A stretch of DNA of 35,088 bases, from the NCBI GenBank assembly GCA_947166305.1, contig CAMVDV010000031.1, positions 1-35,088 on the forward strand, written 5' to 3'. Below the pieces are notes generated by a model. It did not search any database. It had not been told where the DNA came from and was given only the letters and a program-made list of their open reading frames with translations. The translations under genes and the position numbers were made by a program. Positions 34,081 to 35,088 of this stretch are shown one piece after another; the stretch's first letter is position 1, and every line of letters starts with the position of its first letter. The DNA comes from an uncultured Prevotellaceae bacterium (GTDB lineage: Bacteria > Bacteroidota > Bacteroidia > Bacteroidales > Bacteroidaceae).

Positions 34081-34905
34081 ATGAAAGTGTCGTTGATACA
34101 AATGGACTTGGCCTGGCGCGACGCCGCCGCGAACCGTGAGCGGGCGGAGCGACTGATGCTCGGGGCGGAAAAGAGCGACCTGTACGTGCTACCCGAGATG
34201 TGGAACACGGGAGTGACCACGGAGCCTGAGGGCATAGCCGAGGAGGATGGCGGCGAAACGCTGCAGTGGATGCAACGTATGGCCGACCGCCTCGATGCGG
34301 CAGTGGCAGGAAGTATCGCCGTGAAGGAATGCCCCTTGCCCGCTCACCCTTCGGGGAAGTGCCTCTATTACAATCGCCTGTATTTTGTCAAGCCCAAGCG
34401 TTCGTCGGCATCTCAAGGCCTCTCAGAAGATGGGAGCGGGGAGGGGACCGTCTTCTACAACAAGCATCACCTCTTCTCCTACGGCGGTGAGACGCTCCAC
34501 TACACGCCCGGCACGGAGAAAGCGACGGCCGAGTGGCGCGGACTGCGCTTCCGTCTGAGCGTCTGCTACGACCTCCGTTTCCCGATATGGCTTAGGAATA
34601 CCGACGACTACGACGTCCTCATCTGCGTTGCCTCGTGGCCCGACGTGCGCATCCATGCATGGAACGTGCTGCTGCAGGCCAGGGCGATAGAAAACCAGTG
34701 CTACGTGTTGGGCGTGAACCGTGTGGGGCGCGACCCCGTCTGCCACTACCGAGGCGGCACACAGGTGGTGGACCCGTTCGGAAACGCCACGTCGTGTGCC
34801 GACGGCGAGACGGCCGTGCTCACCATGACCCTCGACATGAAGCGCCTCCGGGCCTTTCGGGAGAAGTTCCCGGTGCTCAGGGAAATTGATAAAACGGAAG
34901 GCTGA
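34081..34905 (+). CDS. Omega-amidase-type nitrilase-family hydrolase
   Basis: A 274-residue carbon-nitrogen hydrolase. The catalytic triad is visible: Glu39 in LPEMWNTG, Lys128 in FYNKHHLF and Cys162 in SVCYDLRFP. The SVCYDLRFP and YNKHHLF motifs fit the YafV/Nit2 branch, which hydrolyses alpha-ketoglutaramate and related amides and so repairs transamination products. The ATG at 34081 (MKVSLIQMDLAW) is the normal start; the longer open frame from 34006 translates the palindromic element and is rejected. A polar insertion (KPKRSSASQGLSEDGSG, about residues 104-120) lengthens a surface loop. The gene follows the element by 20 bp. Confidence 0.9.
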   Translation: MKVSLIQMDLAWRDAAANRERAERLMLGAEKSDLYVLPEMWNTGVTTEPEGIAEEDGGETLQWMQRMADRLDAAVAGSIAVKECPLPAHPSGKCLYYNRLYFVKPKRSSASQGLSEDGSGEGTVFYNKHHLFSYGGETLHYTPGTEKATAEWRGLRFRLSVCYDLRFPIWLRNTDDYDVLICVASWPDVRIHAWNVLLQARAIENQCYVLGVNRVGRDPVCHYRGGTQVVDPFGNATSCADGETAVLTMTLDMKRLRAFREKFPVLREIDKTEG

Positions 34906-35088
34906 GGGACCCCTACAAATACGCTCCGGACCCCCTCTGACTCCCCCTTTAGAGGGAGAATTTAGTTAGAAATCTTCCTTTGAGTGAAGGGTACAAACAA
35001 AATGAGTGTGTGTCGACATACCATTATCTATAATAAAATATTGCTGTCCGCTAAAAGTCCAATGAGCACAAATTATCGTCCGCAATGC

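Noticed and set aside
35002..35088. Short open frame running off the right edge (starts MSVCRHTIIYN)
   Set aside because: Only 29 codons are visible in an A/T-rich stretch; it could be the start of a gene or mobile element but nothing supports it. A CTCCCCCTTTAGAGGGAG hairpin nearby may end the nitrilase transcript.

Overview
The window is a GC-rich chromosomal segment that I assign to the Bacteroidales, probably a Prevotellaceae-like gut or rumen lineage. Evidence for this: Bacteroidota-type -7 promoter boxes (TAnnTTTG, twice with a TTTG box exactly 19 bp upstream), A/T-rich leaders without a strong Shine-Dalgarno, a membrane-anchored AraC regulator of a type common in that order, secreted proteins with GLUG-like, dockerin and 'GQRL..G..I..GKKVL' tails, and the parE-coaD neighbourhood. 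The genus is inference; no rRNA or tRNA gene was seen.

Layout. 1-1382: 3' end of a GH2 beta-galactosidase with a C-terminal F5/8 (discoidin-like) domain. 1655-5650: housekeeping run on the plus strand: a GNAT-like protein, topoisomerase IV subunit B (parE), an orphan type II antitoxin, the internally deleted remnant of its YafQ/RelE-like toxin, and coaD. 6027-20642: two giant tandem paralogues (2317 and 2299 aa), secreted, built of GLUG-like beta-helix modules, small CxxC knuckles, helical FIVAR-like parts, a jelly-roll-like part, a propeller-like part and a C-terminal dockerin pair; each has its own leader and terminator. 20993-22099 (minus): membrane-bound AraC-family regulator, divergent from a third secreted protein (22254-25682) with an internal duplication of a chitobiase-like plus OB-like module. 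25829-28562 (minus): YbaK/ProX-type deacylase, low-molecular-weight phosphatase, ComM/YifB ATPase. 29009-31231: secreted or lipid-anchored PI-PLC-like protein. 31404-33463 (minus): THUMP-like methyltransferase and ribF, overlapping by 4 bp. 34081-34905: omega-amidase-type nitrilase.

How it works together. The polymer-facing genes (GH2, the two dockerin giants, the 1142-aa protein, the PI-PLC) look like a surface or secreted inventory for binding and processing glycans or lipids. The AraC regulator sits between the giants and the 1142-aa gene and may control one or more of them. The remaining genes are ordinary housekeeping.

Most unusual feature. Nine intergenic places carry short tandem arrays of several unrelated sequence families, yet the repeat period is 22 bp in every one (a single 21-bp unit is the exception). 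A second intergenic element family has ends of GTAGGGACGCGCC type that are both inverted and self-palindromic (two copies), and the longer copy also has a roughly 22-bp internal period. I know of no described mechanism that would impose one period on unrelated sequences.
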